Positions 36,876-44,481 of a DNA stretch of 55,921 bases are shown here, piece by piece. Below the pieces are notes generated by a model, which worked only from the letters and a program-made list of their open reading frames with translations, made no database searches and had not been told where the DNA came from. The stretch is from Clostridium sp. CF012 (GTDB taxonomy: Bacteria > Bacillota > Clostridia > Clostridiales > Clostridiaceae), in the NCBI RefSeq assembly GCF_018861755.1, contig NZ_JAHLEF010000032.1, positions 1 to 55,921 on the forward strand, in the 5' to 3' direction. The translations under genes and the position numbers were made by a program. Every line of letters starts with the position of its first letter. Position 1 is the stretch's first letter.

Positions 36876-37820
36876 TTAATATACAATTTTTGTGCCAGAC
36901 AAACCTTTTAAAGCCTCTTTAGCTTTTGACAGTGATGCTATAATCGCTGTTTTCTCTCTATTATTCATTATGAATTTTTTACAAGCCTCTACTTTGGGTA
37001 GCATACTCCCTGGCGCAAATTGTCCTTCGGTAATATAGTTGTTAAGCTCATCAAGATTGATTTGCTTTAATTCCTTTTGATCAGGCTTATTATAATTTAC
37101 ACAAACTCTATCTACTCCTGTTAATATTAAAAGCACATCTGCATCTAGTATTTCTGCAAGTTTCTCAGCAGCAAAATCCTTATCTATAACTGCTGCAACT
37201 CCTTTAACCATTCCGCCTTCGCGAATAACAGGTATTCCCCCGCCACCACAAGATATAACCACATTTCCCATATCCACTAATTCTTTTATTAAATCCTTTT
37301 CTATAACATCAATAGGCTTTGGAGATGCAACTACTCTTCTATATCCTCTACCCGCGTCTTCTTTCATTATATAGCCATGTTCCACTTCTAACTTTTCAGC
37401 TTCCTCCTTTGTATAAAAAGAACCAATTGGTTTAGTTGGATTTTGAAAGCCTTGGTCATCTTTATCAACTACTACTTGAGTTACTATAGTTCCTACAGTC
37501 TTATCTATACTTCTATTTCTTAACTCCTCACCTATAGCATTTTGAAGATGATATCCTATATATCCCTGTGAAAAGGCTCCACATACATCAAAGGGGAATA
37601 ATACATTTCCCTCATCGAATTTTTGGGCGGCTTCTACTGCTGCAACAATTTGTCCTACTTGAGGACCATTTCCATGAACTATCGATACCCTGTGCCCTTC
37701 TTCTATAAGATCCACTATTGATTTTGCTGTTTCCTTACAAGTCTTAAGCTGTGCCCCTGGGCTTTTATCTTTAGGATCTGATTGAAGTGCATTTCCGCCT
37801 AATGCTAATACTATTTTCAT
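36876..37820 (-). CDS. arcC: Carbamate kinase
   Basis: A 314-residue amino-acid-kinase-family enzyme making ATP from carbamoyl phosphate and ADP, the energy-yielding step of the arginine deiminase pathway. The N-terminal ALGGNALQ, IVHGNGPQVG, VISCGGGGIPV and VDKDFAAEKLAE motifs are clear, and length is normal. It is the first gene of the operon and has its own promoter about 60 nt upstream. No arginine/ornithine antiporter (arcD) is present next to it. Confidence 0.96.
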   Translation of the reverse strand: MKIVLALGGNALQSDPKDKSPGAQLKTCKETAKSIVDLIEEGHRVSIVHGNGPQVGQIVAAVEAAQKFDEGNVLFPFDVCGAFSQGYIGYHLQNAIGEELRNRSIDKTVGTIVTQVVVDKDDQGFQNPTKPIGSFYTKEEAEKLEVEHGYIMKEDAGRGYRRVVASPKPIDVIEKDLIKELVDMGNVVISCGGGGIPVIREGGMVKGVAAVIDKDFAAEKLAEILDADVLLILTGVDRVCVNYNKPDQKELKQINLDELNNYITEGQFAPGSMLPKVEACKKFIMNNREKTAIIASLSKAKEALKGLSGTKIVY

Positions 37821-37879
37821 TACTAAACCCCCAAAATATTTTTTTATTTTTACAGTAATAATATATTATCTATATTTTT

Positions 37880-37908
37880 ATACTATCCTCTTATACAACC
37901 CTTGTCAA
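37880..37908 (-). promoter_or_regulatory. Promoter of the arcC-arcA-argF operon
   Basis: On the minus strand TTGACA (37903-37908), 17-bp spacer, TAGTAT (37880-37885). No convincing ArgR box or Crp/Fnr palindrome was found beside it, although AT-rich partial palindromes occur at 38020-38050. Confidence 0.7.
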
Positions 37909-38077
37909 CCACTGTGATTTCATAATATTTGCATAAGTATTCTGCCCATATTCCACTGAATTATTATAATTCTTTATAACCTTAGATAATATAAAAAAAA
38001 CTGGTCTATTAGATGTATAAATATATACATTTAATGAATATATTTTATAAAATTTATTTTATATTTTTATGTTTTAT

Positions 38078-38106
38078 TTGACATAATATTATTAAACGCA
38101 TATAAT
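38078..38106 (+). promoter_or_regulatory. Consensus sigma-A promoter of the HesB-like selenoprotein gene
   Basis: TTGACA (38078-38083), 17-bp spacer, TATAAT (38101-38106), both hexamers perfect. Leader of about 36 nt to the ATG at 38149. A promoter this strong argues that the gene is expressed and is not a relic broken by its in-frame UGA. Confidence 0.9.
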
Positions 38107-38148
38107 AATATTATTACATACCCCTGGTGGGTACAAGGAGGGTAAAAC

Positions 38149-38445
38149 ATGAATATTTCTTTTGATGAGGTCACTAAAGATGCTTTAAACAAACAACTTT
38201 TGCAAAAGGGTAAATCCTCAGTTAGGTTGCTTATAAAAGGCTTTGGTTGAGGAGGCCCGATATTGGGTGTTGTTCTGGATGAACAGCAAGAAGATGACAT
38301 TCTAGAGTCAGTAAAAGGAATAAATTTTATAGTAGATAACGAATCTTCATTTGTTTTCGAAGATACTAGAATCATGTACTCTAAAAGTATATTCGGAGAA
38401 TCCTTTAAAATAGAAACTTCGGATACTCCAAATAGTACTTGTTGA
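38149..38445 (+). CDS. HesB-like selenoprotein (IscA/A-type fold) with in-frame UGA as selenocysteine
   Basis: Start ATG at 38149 with AAGGAGGGT at 38135-38143. The frame runs MNISFDEVTKDALNKQLL to a UGA at 38248-38250, then continues in the same frame to 38445 with full HesB-like similarity. The UGA is codon 34, in GFG-U-GGP, exactly where A-type iron-sulfur carrier relatives have the first cluster-binding Cys and where known HesB-like selenoproteins have Sec. Total 98 residues, typical length. A hairpin 19-37 nt after the UGA has SECIS features. A perfect promoter and a terminator flank it. Likely role: iron-sulfur or redox chemistry. Sec decoding needs selA/B/C/D, which are outside the window. 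The last codons are TGT TGA TAA. Confidence 0.87.
38248..38287 (+). promoter_or_regulatory. UGA codon and putative bacterial SECIS hairpin
   Basis: The UGA at 38248-38250 is followed by a stem with arms 38269-38275 (GTTGTTC) and 38281-38287 (GAACAGC), seven pairs including one G-U, closed by loop TGGAT. The loop Gs (38277-38278) lie about 27 nt after the UGA. Bacterial SECIS elements lie in this range, within the coding region, and need a small apical loop with exposed Gs for SelB. Fit judged by eye. Confidence 0.68.
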
Positions 38446-38461
38446 TAATAATTATTCTATA

Positions 38462-38521
38462 AAGAAATAAAAGACCTATATTATATTTAAAGTATATAAT
38501 AATAGGATCTTTTATTTTTTT
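38462..38521. terminator. Bidirectional terminator between HesB-like and DUF1836 genes
   Basis: Arms around AAATAAAAGACCTATATTAT and its near complement (with small bulges) at the right form a long stem flanked by an A tract on the left and eight T residues on the right. Confidence 0.8.
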
Positions 38522-38539
38522 TATAGAATAATTAAATCT

Positions 38540-39130
38540 TTAAGTTTCATAATCTCTTACAATTTTTTGAACTAATTTTTTTATGGCACTAGCTTGAGAT
38601 ACTAAAGTCATTACAACCAAAAAAACTGATATTCTTTCCTTGTCACTTTCTCTTAATTCTAGTGCGTCAATTGTTTTTTCTAACTTTTCTTCATCACAAA
38701 ATTTTTTCCCTGAAAAATCATCATAACTTTCCTTTTGCATATCCGAAAAAATTTTATAAGCACTTTCCCATGAAATAATATCATCATCTCTATCATTAAT
38801 TTCATTAAAGGCTAATCTAAAAACTTTTTTGATCTCTTCTGCTGTAAGTACAGGCCTCATATGACTAAGCAATACCAACTGCGCAAGATGTAATTTTGTA
38901 TATCCTCTTTTTTTACTATCTTCTGGTTTTGATATAACTTCACTTTTTATATAATTCTGTACTATATTATTAGTGTACTTGTCAGCCTCAAATTTATCAT
39001 TTAAATAATCAATAACTTGAGATAAAAACAAGTCATATTGAGGTAATTCCTCATAGGGAATTATACTACTTTCTGATATTGATTTTGATAATGTGTTTAT
39101 AGTTTCTAGGGTAAATTTGGCCTTATCCAA
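38540..39130 (-). CDS. DUF1836 putative DNA-binding regulator
   Basis: A 196-residue protein of the DUF1836 family, recognisable from the central NIVQNYIKSEVISKPEDSKK and RGYTKLHLAQLVLLSHMRPV stretches (about residues 58-95), a winged-helix/MerR-like DNA-binding segment, followed by helices. Members are assumed to be transcription regulators, but targets are unknown. A 9-bp inverted repeat just upstream of its promoter could be an autoregulatory operator. Confidence 0.8.
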   Translation of the reverse strand: MDKAKFTLETINTLSKSISESSIIPYEELPQYDLFLSQVIDYLNDKFEADKYTNNIVQNYIKSEVISKPEDSKKRGYTKLHLAQLVLLSHMRPVLTAEEIKKVFRLAFNEINDRDDDIISWESAYKIFSDMQKESYDDFSGKKFCDEEKLEKTIDALELRESDKERISVFLVVMTLVSQASAIKKLVQKIVRDYET

Positions 39131-39182
39131 TTTTTATCACCTTCCAAAAATTAATATCCCAAATAAAATATTCTTTCAAATC

Positions 39183-39212
39183 TGTCAAATACAAATAGAT
39201 TTATATTTGTAT
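39183..39212 (-). promoter_or_regulatory. Putative promoter -35 and operator-like palindrome of the DUF1836 gene
   Basis: TTGACA on the minus strand (39183-39188) abuts the inverted repeat ATACAAATA-GATTTA-TATTTGTAT (39189-39212). The -10 at normal spacing (TATTTG, 39160-39165) is poor. The rest of the 325-nt gap up to 39456 is AT-rich and shows nothing else. Confidence 0.45.
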
Positions 39213-39455
39213 TATAAGGTAAATAAAACCCTATTACAAGTTAATTCCTAAATGCTATTATTTTTTGTGTTTTCCTTTATCCTATAAGAATAAATTACCA
39301 TATTTCCCTTATGTAAATGTATTTATAAAACATAGTATATATAAATAAAAATATTACAATAATAATAGTAATACTAATAAATTTTTTATCTATAAGCTAC
39401 TAATTTCATTAAAATATTTTGCTAATTTATAAATATGAACAATAAGGAGATCACT

Positions 39456-40100
39456 ATGACAATATTTAATAGATTATTTTATCTTATAAAATCTAAAGTA
39501 AGCAGTACTTTAGATGATTTTGAGAACCCCTTAGAACTACTAGATCAAAAAATAAGAGATATGGAGTGCATCTTAAATGATGCTAGACTTTCGTCTGCTA
39601 AAATTTTAGGTAATATATATGAAATTGAAAGAAGACTAGAAAGTTTATCTAAAGAATCTGATGATTATGTCCAAACAATTAAGCTTGCATTAAATAAAGG
39701 TAATGAACCGTTAGCTAAAAAAATCCTTGAAAAGAAATTAGATAATGACAAATATTTTGACTCATTAAACACAAGTTATAATAATGCAAATGCTAAAGGT
39801 GAAGCTTTAAAGTTACAACTAAGGCAATTGCAGCAAAATATATATGATACAAAAATATATAGAAATGAAGCGTTTGTAAGGTACAATGTAGCTGAAGCTC
39901 ATAAAAATATAAATGAAATCTTTGGTAATATATCAACTAGCAATAACTCTATATGTATTTCAAATATTAAAGATAGTTTGCAAAGAAAAGAATGCTATAT
40001 ATTAGCTTTGACAGAATTGAATTTTGATAATGAATTAAAAAACGAACTAGCTAGCCTTACTAACTTAGATTTAAATTTAGAACTAAAAAAATTGATGTGA
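39456..40100 (+). CDS. PspA/IM30-family membrane-associated protein
   Basis: A 214-residue, almost entirely helical protein. Residues 1 to about 150 match PspA/IM30: an amphipathic start (FNRLFYLIKSKVSSTLDDFENPLELLDQKIRDME) and long coiled coils with LRQLQQNIYDTK. These proteins polymerise on stressed membranes and help preserve integrity. The C-terminal 60 residues are shorter and less conserved than in PspA. AAGGAG at about 39444 fixes the ATG at 39456 rather than the in-frame ATG at 39435. No PspC-type or other stress partner is nearby. Confidence 0.85.
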   Translation: MTIFNRLFYLIKSKVSSTLDDFENPLELLDQKIRDMECILNDARLSSAKILGNIYEIERRLESLSKESDDYVQTIKLALNKGNEPLAKKILEKKLDNDKYFDSLNTSYNNANAKGEALKLQLRQLQQNIYDTKIYRNEAFVRYNVAEAHKNINEIFGNISTSNNSICISNIKDSLQRKECYILALTELNFDNELKNELASLTNLDLNLELKKLM

Positions 40101-40149
40101 TTTAACTCATAGTTAATATTGCAAATAGCTAAATTCTAAATATTATAAT

Positions 40150-40201
40150 TAAGTTGTCCACAGTTTTTAACATTTTATCAACAGAAGTTGTGGACAACTT
40201 A
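40150..40201. promoter_or_regulatory. DnaA-box cluster D inside a 16-bp inverted repeat
   Basis: TTGTCCACA (40154-40162) and inverted TGTGGACAA (40189-40197) form the core of the inverted repeat AATTAAGTTGTCCACA / TGTGGACAACTTAATT. Between them is TTATCAACA (40175-40183). Each differs by one position from TTATNCACA. The repeat could also act as a weak terminator for the PspA-like gene, but no T run follows directly. Confidence 0.6.
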
Positions 40202-40262
40202 ATTTATTTTAAAAGCACTATTCAAGGGCTTTTACATATTAAAAGTAATTCTGACAAGTTTT

Positions 40263-40295
40263 TTATCCACATTGGACCTTATTGGCTGTGCATAA
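40263..40295. promoter_or_regulatory. DnaA-box pair E
   Basis: TTATCCACA (40263-40271) and inverted TGTGCATAA (40287-40295) are both perfect TTATNCACA matches, facing each other with a 15-nt gap, 66 nt to the right of cluster D. Confidence 0.7.
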
Positions 40296-40379
40296 CTTGT
40301 TAATCCTTGTGTGGAATAAACAGTAGGATATTATTTATTTACCTTCAATTTTTATCTTTTTCTGCTATTTGTTTTAGTA

Positions 40380-41024
40380 TTATTTCAATGAGTTATCGTA
40401 GTCCGATAAAAATTTTGCTATTCCTTTATCAGTCAGAGGGTGATTAATCATATCTATTATTAATTTGTACGGAATTGTAGCTATATTAGCACCAGCTTTT
40501 GCACAATCTAAAATGTGTATAGGATTTCTAATGCTAGCAGCTATAATTTCCGTACTTATGTTATACACTTTAAAAATTTGAGCTATATCAGAAATCACCT
40601 GAGCACTAGAAGTGCCTATATCATCTAACCTTCCCATAAAAGGACTTACGTAATTTGCACCTGCTTTTGAAGCTAGTAATGCTTGTTGAGGTGAAAAGAT
40701 TAACGTAACATTTGTTTTTATATTTTCTTTTGAAAGAATATTAACAGCTTTCAGTCCTTCTTCGCACATAGGTATTTTAACAACTACATTTTTATGAAGT
40801 TTAGAAAGTTTTCTACCTTCCTCCACCATCTTACTTGCAGTCATATTTATAACCTCTGCACTTATTGGTCCATCAACAATAGCGCAAATTTCTTCTATTA
40901 CTTCACTTATATTTCTTCCTTCTTTCGCTATTAAAGAAGGATTTGTGGTTACTCCATCAATTATTCCTAATTCTGCTGCTTTTACGATTTCGTTTACATT
41001 TGCAGTATCAATAAAAATTTTCAT
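40380..41024 (-). CDS. Transaldolase / fructose-6-phosphate aldolase-like protein
   Basis: A 214-residue TIM-barrel enzyme of the short TalC/FSA-type transaldolase family. Features: [26 protein letters not shown], the Schiff-base lysine Lys83 in [27 protein letters not shown] and SPFMGRLDD. It exchanges dihydroxyacetone units between sugar phosphates (pentose phosphate pathway) or acts as an aldolase; the two activities cannot be told apart here. No other pentose-pathway gene is adjacent. Confidence 0.92.
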   Translation of the reverse strand: MKIFIDTANVNEIVKAAELGIIDGVTTNPSLIAKEGRNISEVIEEICAIVDGPISAEVINMTASKMVEEGRKLSKLHKNVVVKIPMCEEGLKAVNILSKENIKTNVTLIFSPQQALLASKAGANYVSPFMGRLDDIGTSSAQVISDIAQIFKVYNISTEIIAASIRNPIHILDCAKAGANIATIPYKLIIDMINHPLTDKGIAKFLSDYDNSLK

Positions 41025-41541
41025 GTTATCCTCTCCTTCATTTTAAAAACCTATACCCCCTAACTATAGCACTTTATTTACAAAAACACATTAAAATTAC
41101 AAAATATTTCTTAATAGAATATACTTTTTATGCTTTTTCAAATTAGCTTTATATCGAAGCTTATTTTTAAATGTTTATCTACAATAAATTTTCTTTTTTT
41201 TTACAATCTAATAGTTTAAAATAATTTTCTTGTTTATTTTTAATTTTTCTTTCATATTTGCATCGACCAATGTTAAAATAGTATTTTTTTTTGTTGATTT
41301 ATATTTTATTTTGATTTTTATAATCAATATATTATTATGTAGGGAATTTGTAGTACAACCCTTCGACATATATTAATATATATATCCATAAACTTACTAT
41401 TTTACTTGTGATATATTTCCACATTAAAAAAACCATTTCTTCATTTAAATCTGCGACTTAACAAGGTTTTCCCAATCATATTTATTGAGTTTAAAGACCT
41501 GACGAGCATAGTAAAAATTTGTATTTTTTTTAAAAAATATA
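41025..41541. other. Long AT-rich intergenic region upstream of abrB
   Basis: Between the divergent transaldolase-like gene and abrB. It holds a perfect Spo0A-box match TTCGACA (minus-strand TGTCGAA) at 41362-41368, about 180 nt upstream of the abrB -35. No open reading frame with a ribosome binding site and no recognised riboswitch were found. Confidence 0.5.
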
Positions 41542-41570
41542 TTGACATTTGTATTATATGGTAGTATATT
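41542..41570 (+). promoter_or_regulatory. Promoter of abrB
   Basis: TTGACA (41542-41547), 17-bp spacer, TATATT (41565-41570). It gives a leader of about 130 nt that is AT-rich and contains short repeats of ATTAATATT. Confidence 0.82.
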
Positions 41571-41705
41571 AACTTTAGATGGAAGTAAATATTAATTTTG
41601 TAATATTAACTAAATTAATCAAGTGAAATTTTGACTTTATGCGTCATATTTATTAATATTTCAATATTAATATGTCGGAAATTGCTAACCTAAGGAGGAA
41701 TTATT

Positions 41706-41951
41706 ATGAAATCAACAGGTGTTGTAAGAAGAGTAGATGAACTTGGAAGAATTGTTATCCCAATAGAACTTAGAAGAACTCTAGATATTGCTGAAAAAGA
41801 TGCTTTAGAAATTTACGTTGATGGCGAGCTAATTATTTTAAAAAAATATCAACCTGCTTGCATTTTCTGTGGCGATGCCAGAGATGTAGTTAACTACAGA
41901 GGCAAAAACATTTGCAAACCTTGCCTTGAACAACTTAAACAAGAAAAATAA
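41706..41951 (+). CDS. abrB: AbrB-family transition-state regulator with zinc-ribbon-like tail
   Basis: An 81-residue DNA-binding protein. The N-terminal swapped-hairpin AbrB domain (1-47; STGVVRRVDELGRIVIPIEL) is near identical to B. subtilis AbrB/SpoVT. The C-terminal part has two CxxC pairs, Cys52/Cys55 and Cys70/Cys73, suggesting a bound zinc, a feature of clostridial AbrB homologues. AbrB represses post-exponential genes and is itself repressed by Spo0A in Bacillus. AAGGAGG precedes the ATG. It lies beside the conserved rsmI region but is inverted relative to B. subtilis. Confidence 0.93.
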   Translation: MKSTGVVRRVDELGRIVIPIELRRTLDIAEKDALEIYVDGELIILKKYQPACIFCGDARDVVNYRGKNICKPCLEQLKQEK

Positions 41952-41965
41952 ATTATTTGTCTAAT

Positions 41966-42019
41966 AACTAAATAAAAATGGAATCCTATAATTTATAGGA
42001 TTCCATTTTTATTTAGTTA
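41966..42019 (+). terminator. Terminator of abrB
   Basis: AACTAAATAAAAATGGAATC-type arms form a stem of about 25 bp (core GGAATCCTATA / TATAGGATTCC) with a short ATT loop, ending in T-rich sequence. Confidence 0.88.
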
Positions 42020-42115
42020 TTTTTGCTAGTTTATGTATAGCTAACAAGTAAAATTTGTATGATTTTCTTTCAAAGAAAAAACAGACTAATTGAGATAGCC
42101 TGTCCTGTTCCAAAT

Positions 42116-43216
42116 TTATTTAATTCTTCTTGCAGTAAGATAATCACTTCTCGTCAATGCTGATATTTTAACAACATCGCCAGTACGAGGCGCATGAAGA
42201 TATGAATTATTACCTACATACATTCCCACGTGATGTGGATCTGAGTTTGTGCCAAAGAAAACTAAATCTCCTGCTTGTAAATTTTCTCTAGGTACATATG
42301 ACCCTTCATTTATCTGTGTAAATGTAGTTCTACTTAATGAAACACCAAAATGAGCATATACGTATTGCATAAGACCAGAGCAATCAAAATTTGTAGGACC
42401 TGCAGCACCCCAAACATATGATACCCCTAAAAAATTACTTGCATAAGCAACTACCGAGCTAGAGTCAAGTGATGATGGTCCTCTAGATGGAGTATACTTA
42501 GGCGCGTTATTTCTTATTTCCTGTATTTGTTTCATAGTAGTATTTACTATTGCCTGTGCATCACCTATTTTGTTAGAATATAATTGTTGTTGCTTTGTAG
42601 CCTCTACAATTAAAACATTTTGTTCACTCTTTTTTACTTTAAGCTTGTCTATTTTATTTTCATTTTCAGTTTTTAAAAGTACTAGCTTAGTCTTTACCGT
42701 TTCAAGTGTAACCTTTTGAGTTTCTATTTTACTCTTTTTTTCTGTTAATTCTCCGATAATTTTATTATCATATTCAACAATCTTTTTAATGTTCTCAACT
42801 CTTGAAATAAGATCTTCTATTCCCTCTGAGTCCAATAAAACTTCCACATAGCTATCCACACCGTTCATATACATGCTTCGCATTCTCTTATTAAATAAAT
42901 CTTCCTCTTCTTTAATATTTTCTTCTGCAACTTGTATATCTTTAGTGGTTTTCTCTATTTGACTTTCAGTTTCGCCTATTTTAGCTTTTGCTTTACCTAC
43001 CTCTGCATAAATTTTCTCTATGTCTGCATCCATTTTTTCAATAGAAGCTTCTATTTCATCAACCTTGCTTTGAGCTTGCTTATATGCGCTCTTTTGCTCT
43101 TCGAGCTGAGTCCTTTGATTCTTAAGCTTGTCTGATAATGGATTTGCCAATATTGGCATACTTATTGTAGTAACAAGTCCGATTGTTACTATCAATGATA
43201 ACATCCTTTTACGCAA
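42116..43216 (-). CDS. Secreted NlpC/P60 peptidoglycan hydrolase with coiled coil (PcsB/CwlO type)
   Basis: A 366-residue exported protein. Signal peptide (about 1-25, ending ...PILA), long coiled coil (about 30-235), then an NlpC/P60 endopeptidase domain with catalytic Cys279 in FDCSGL, His329 in PHHVGMY and His341 in YLHAP. It would cut peptide stems in peptidoglycan; the coiled coil in PcsB/CwlO-like enzymes responds to FtsEX. The start is TTG at 43216, with AGGGGG 7 nt upstream; the ATG at 43249 has no site and precedes the ribosome binding site. ATG at 43204 is an alternative. Confidence 0.9.
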   Translation of the reverse strand: MRKRMLSLIVTIGLVTTISMPILANPLSDKLKNQRTQLEEQKSAYKQAQSKVDEIEASIEKMDADIEKIYAEVGKAKAKIGETESQIEKTTKDIQVAEENIKEEEDLFNKRMRSMYMNGVDSYVEVLLDSEGIEDLISRVENIKKIVEYDNKIIGELTEKKSKIETQKVTLETVKTKLVLLKTENENKIDKLKVKKSEQNVLIVEATKQQQLYSNKIGDAQAIVNTTMKQIQEIRNNAPKYTPSRGPSSLDSSSVVAYASNFLGVSYVWGAAGPTNFDCSGLMQYVYAHFGVSLSRTTFTQINEGSYVPRENLQAGDLVFFGTNSDPHHVGMYVGNNSYLHAPRTGDVVKISALTRSDYLTARRIK

Positions 43217-43453
43217 TGTAATTCCCCCTATATGTAAATATATATTCATATGTATTTATATAATTTAAGACTTATTAAATCAACAAGTTTATTATAACAC
43301 TACTTTATGCCAACCTCAATGAAAAGCATAGATTAAAATGTAAACTTTTTGACACTTTTTAAATTTAAACAGATATTTTCAGAATTATTGTGAAAATATC
43401 TTCTTTTTTCTATGTTCATAGGGTAAGTTATACCCTTTGGTAATGAAATGTCG

Positions 43454-44296
43454 TTAAATGTTCAATGAATGTTTATATGTTTCAGATTTAGACATTCCTC
43501 TATCCTTTGCAACCTTTTTCATGGCATCTTTTTTATTTATTCCTTCAGCCATATATTTTTCTATATGTTCTTCTATAGTTAATGTATCCCATTTTGCCTT
43601 TTCATCTTTATCTATATCTTCCTGACTCTTACCTTCAATTACCAATACATATTCTCCTCTTGGAGCTTTCTCTTTATAATATTCTATAGCTTGTTCTAAC
43701 GTCAGTCTAATTATTTCTTCATACATTTTTGTAAGTTCTCTGCACATTGATATTTTTCTATTACCAATATTTTCATACAAGAATTCTAAAGTGCTTAAAA
43801 GTCTGTGTGGAGCCTCATAGAAAATTAACGTTTCACTCCTATTTAGTAAATCATCAATAATAGGCTTTCTTTCTTTATTCTCTCTAGGTAAAAACCCTCT
43901 AAATATAAATTTTGTAGTATCTAGGCCTGAGTATACAAGTGCAGTAGTAATGGCTGTTGCTCCAGGTAGCACCTCGAATTTTATATTCTGCTCTATGCAC
44001 TTCTGAACTATAACGCTTCCTGGGTCTGATATTCCTGGTGTACCAGCGTCACTAATTATAGCTATATTTTTGCCTTCTTTTAGCTGCTCAATTAAATTTA
44101 CACTTTTCCCTTGTTCATTATGCTGATGATAACTTATAAGTGTTTTTTTTATATTAAAATGATTTAAGAGTTTTAAGCTTTGCCTTGTATCTTCTGCTGC
44201 TATTATATCTACACTTTGTAGCACTTCTAATGCTCTAAGTGTAATATCCTTTAGATTCCCTATAGGGGTTGGGACTAAGTATAATTTTCCTATCAT
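43454..44296 (-). CDS. rsmI: 16S rRNA 2'-O-ribose C1402 methyltransferase
   Basis: A 280-residue SAM-dependent tetrapyrrole-methylase-fold enzyme that 2'-O-methylates C1402 in the decoding centre of 16S rRNA. Motifs: LYLVPTPIGNLKDIT, AAEDTRQSLKLL, ISDAGTPGISDPG, PGATAITTALVYSG and FYEAPHRL. The extra C-terminal helices (about 230-280) are normal for the family. AAAGGG precedes the ATG at 44296; an upstream GTG in frame overlaps that site. It follows the trmN6-like gene as in B. subtilis (yabB-yabC), though the yazA-type GIY-YIG gene usually between them is absent. Confidence 0.95.
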   Translation of the reverse strand: MIGKLYLVPTPIGNLKDITLRALEVLQSVDIIAAEDTRQSLKLLNHFNIKKTLISYHQHNEQGKSVNLIEQLKEGKNIAIISDAGTPGISDPGSVIVQKCIEQNIKFEVLPGATAITTALVYSGLDTTKFIFRGFLPRENKERKPIIDDLLNRSETLIFYEAPHRLLSTLEFLYENIGNRKISMCRELTKMYEEIIRLTLEQAIEYYKEKAPRGEYVLVIEGKSQEDIDKDEKAKWDTLTIEEHIEKYMAEGINKKDAMKKVAKDRGMSKSETYKHSLNI

Positions 44297-44374
44297 TATT
44301 ATCACCCTTTATTTAGATATTTTCATTTATTTGAATGTAACTACTATTAAATCATCTTCTTCGAAGCTACAACA

Positions 44375-44481
44375 TTAACGACTTCAGAAGGACATTTAGA
44401 CTACAACTGAAGTTCTTCTTTGCCATAGTATGTGACCCCCACTTATAGATGTGGGAAACTTTCCTTCTGAACTATCGTTAA
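44375..44481. repeat. 107-bp palindromic element between trmN6-like gene and rsmI
   Basis: Outer arms TTAACGACTTCAGAAGGA (44375-44392) and TCCTTCTGAACTATCGTTAA (44462-44481) are inverted repeats differing by a 2-nt indel. Inside is a second hairpin, CCCAC-TTATAGAT-GTGGG (about 44438-44455). The right arm overlaps the stop codon of the methyltransferase gene. It has no T run and no coding capacity. It resembles a MITE or an insertion-element end fragment. Confidence 0.55.

Noticed and set aside
37909-38060. ArgR or Crp/Fnr operator upstream of arcC
   Set aside because: AT-rich partial palindromes such as TATTCATTAAATGTATA are present, but none is a convincing match to an ARG box or a TGTGA-N6-TCACA site.
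38248-38250. Reading the in-frame UGA as a nonsense mutation in a pseudogene
   Set aside because: Similarity is continuous on both sides, the position matches known Sec sites, promoter and ribosome binding site are strong, and a SECIS-like hairpin follows. A pseudogene would need all these by chance.
38067-38375. 102-codon minus-strand frame covering the HesB-like gene
   Set aside because: It is antisense to the selenoprotein gene, has no ribosome binding site or recognisable family, and reads through the plus-strand promoter.
40150-40201. Cluster D inverted repeat as a simple terminator of the PspA-like gene
   Set aside because: There is no T run after the stem and the loop is 26 nt; each arm contains a near-consensus DnaA box, so the DnaA reading is preferred, though not excluded as dual use.
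44417-44460. End of an IS200/IS605-type element
   Set aside because: The CCCAC/GTGGG hairpin is suggestive, but no TnpA or TnpB sequence is adjacent; it was kept only as a palindromic repeat.
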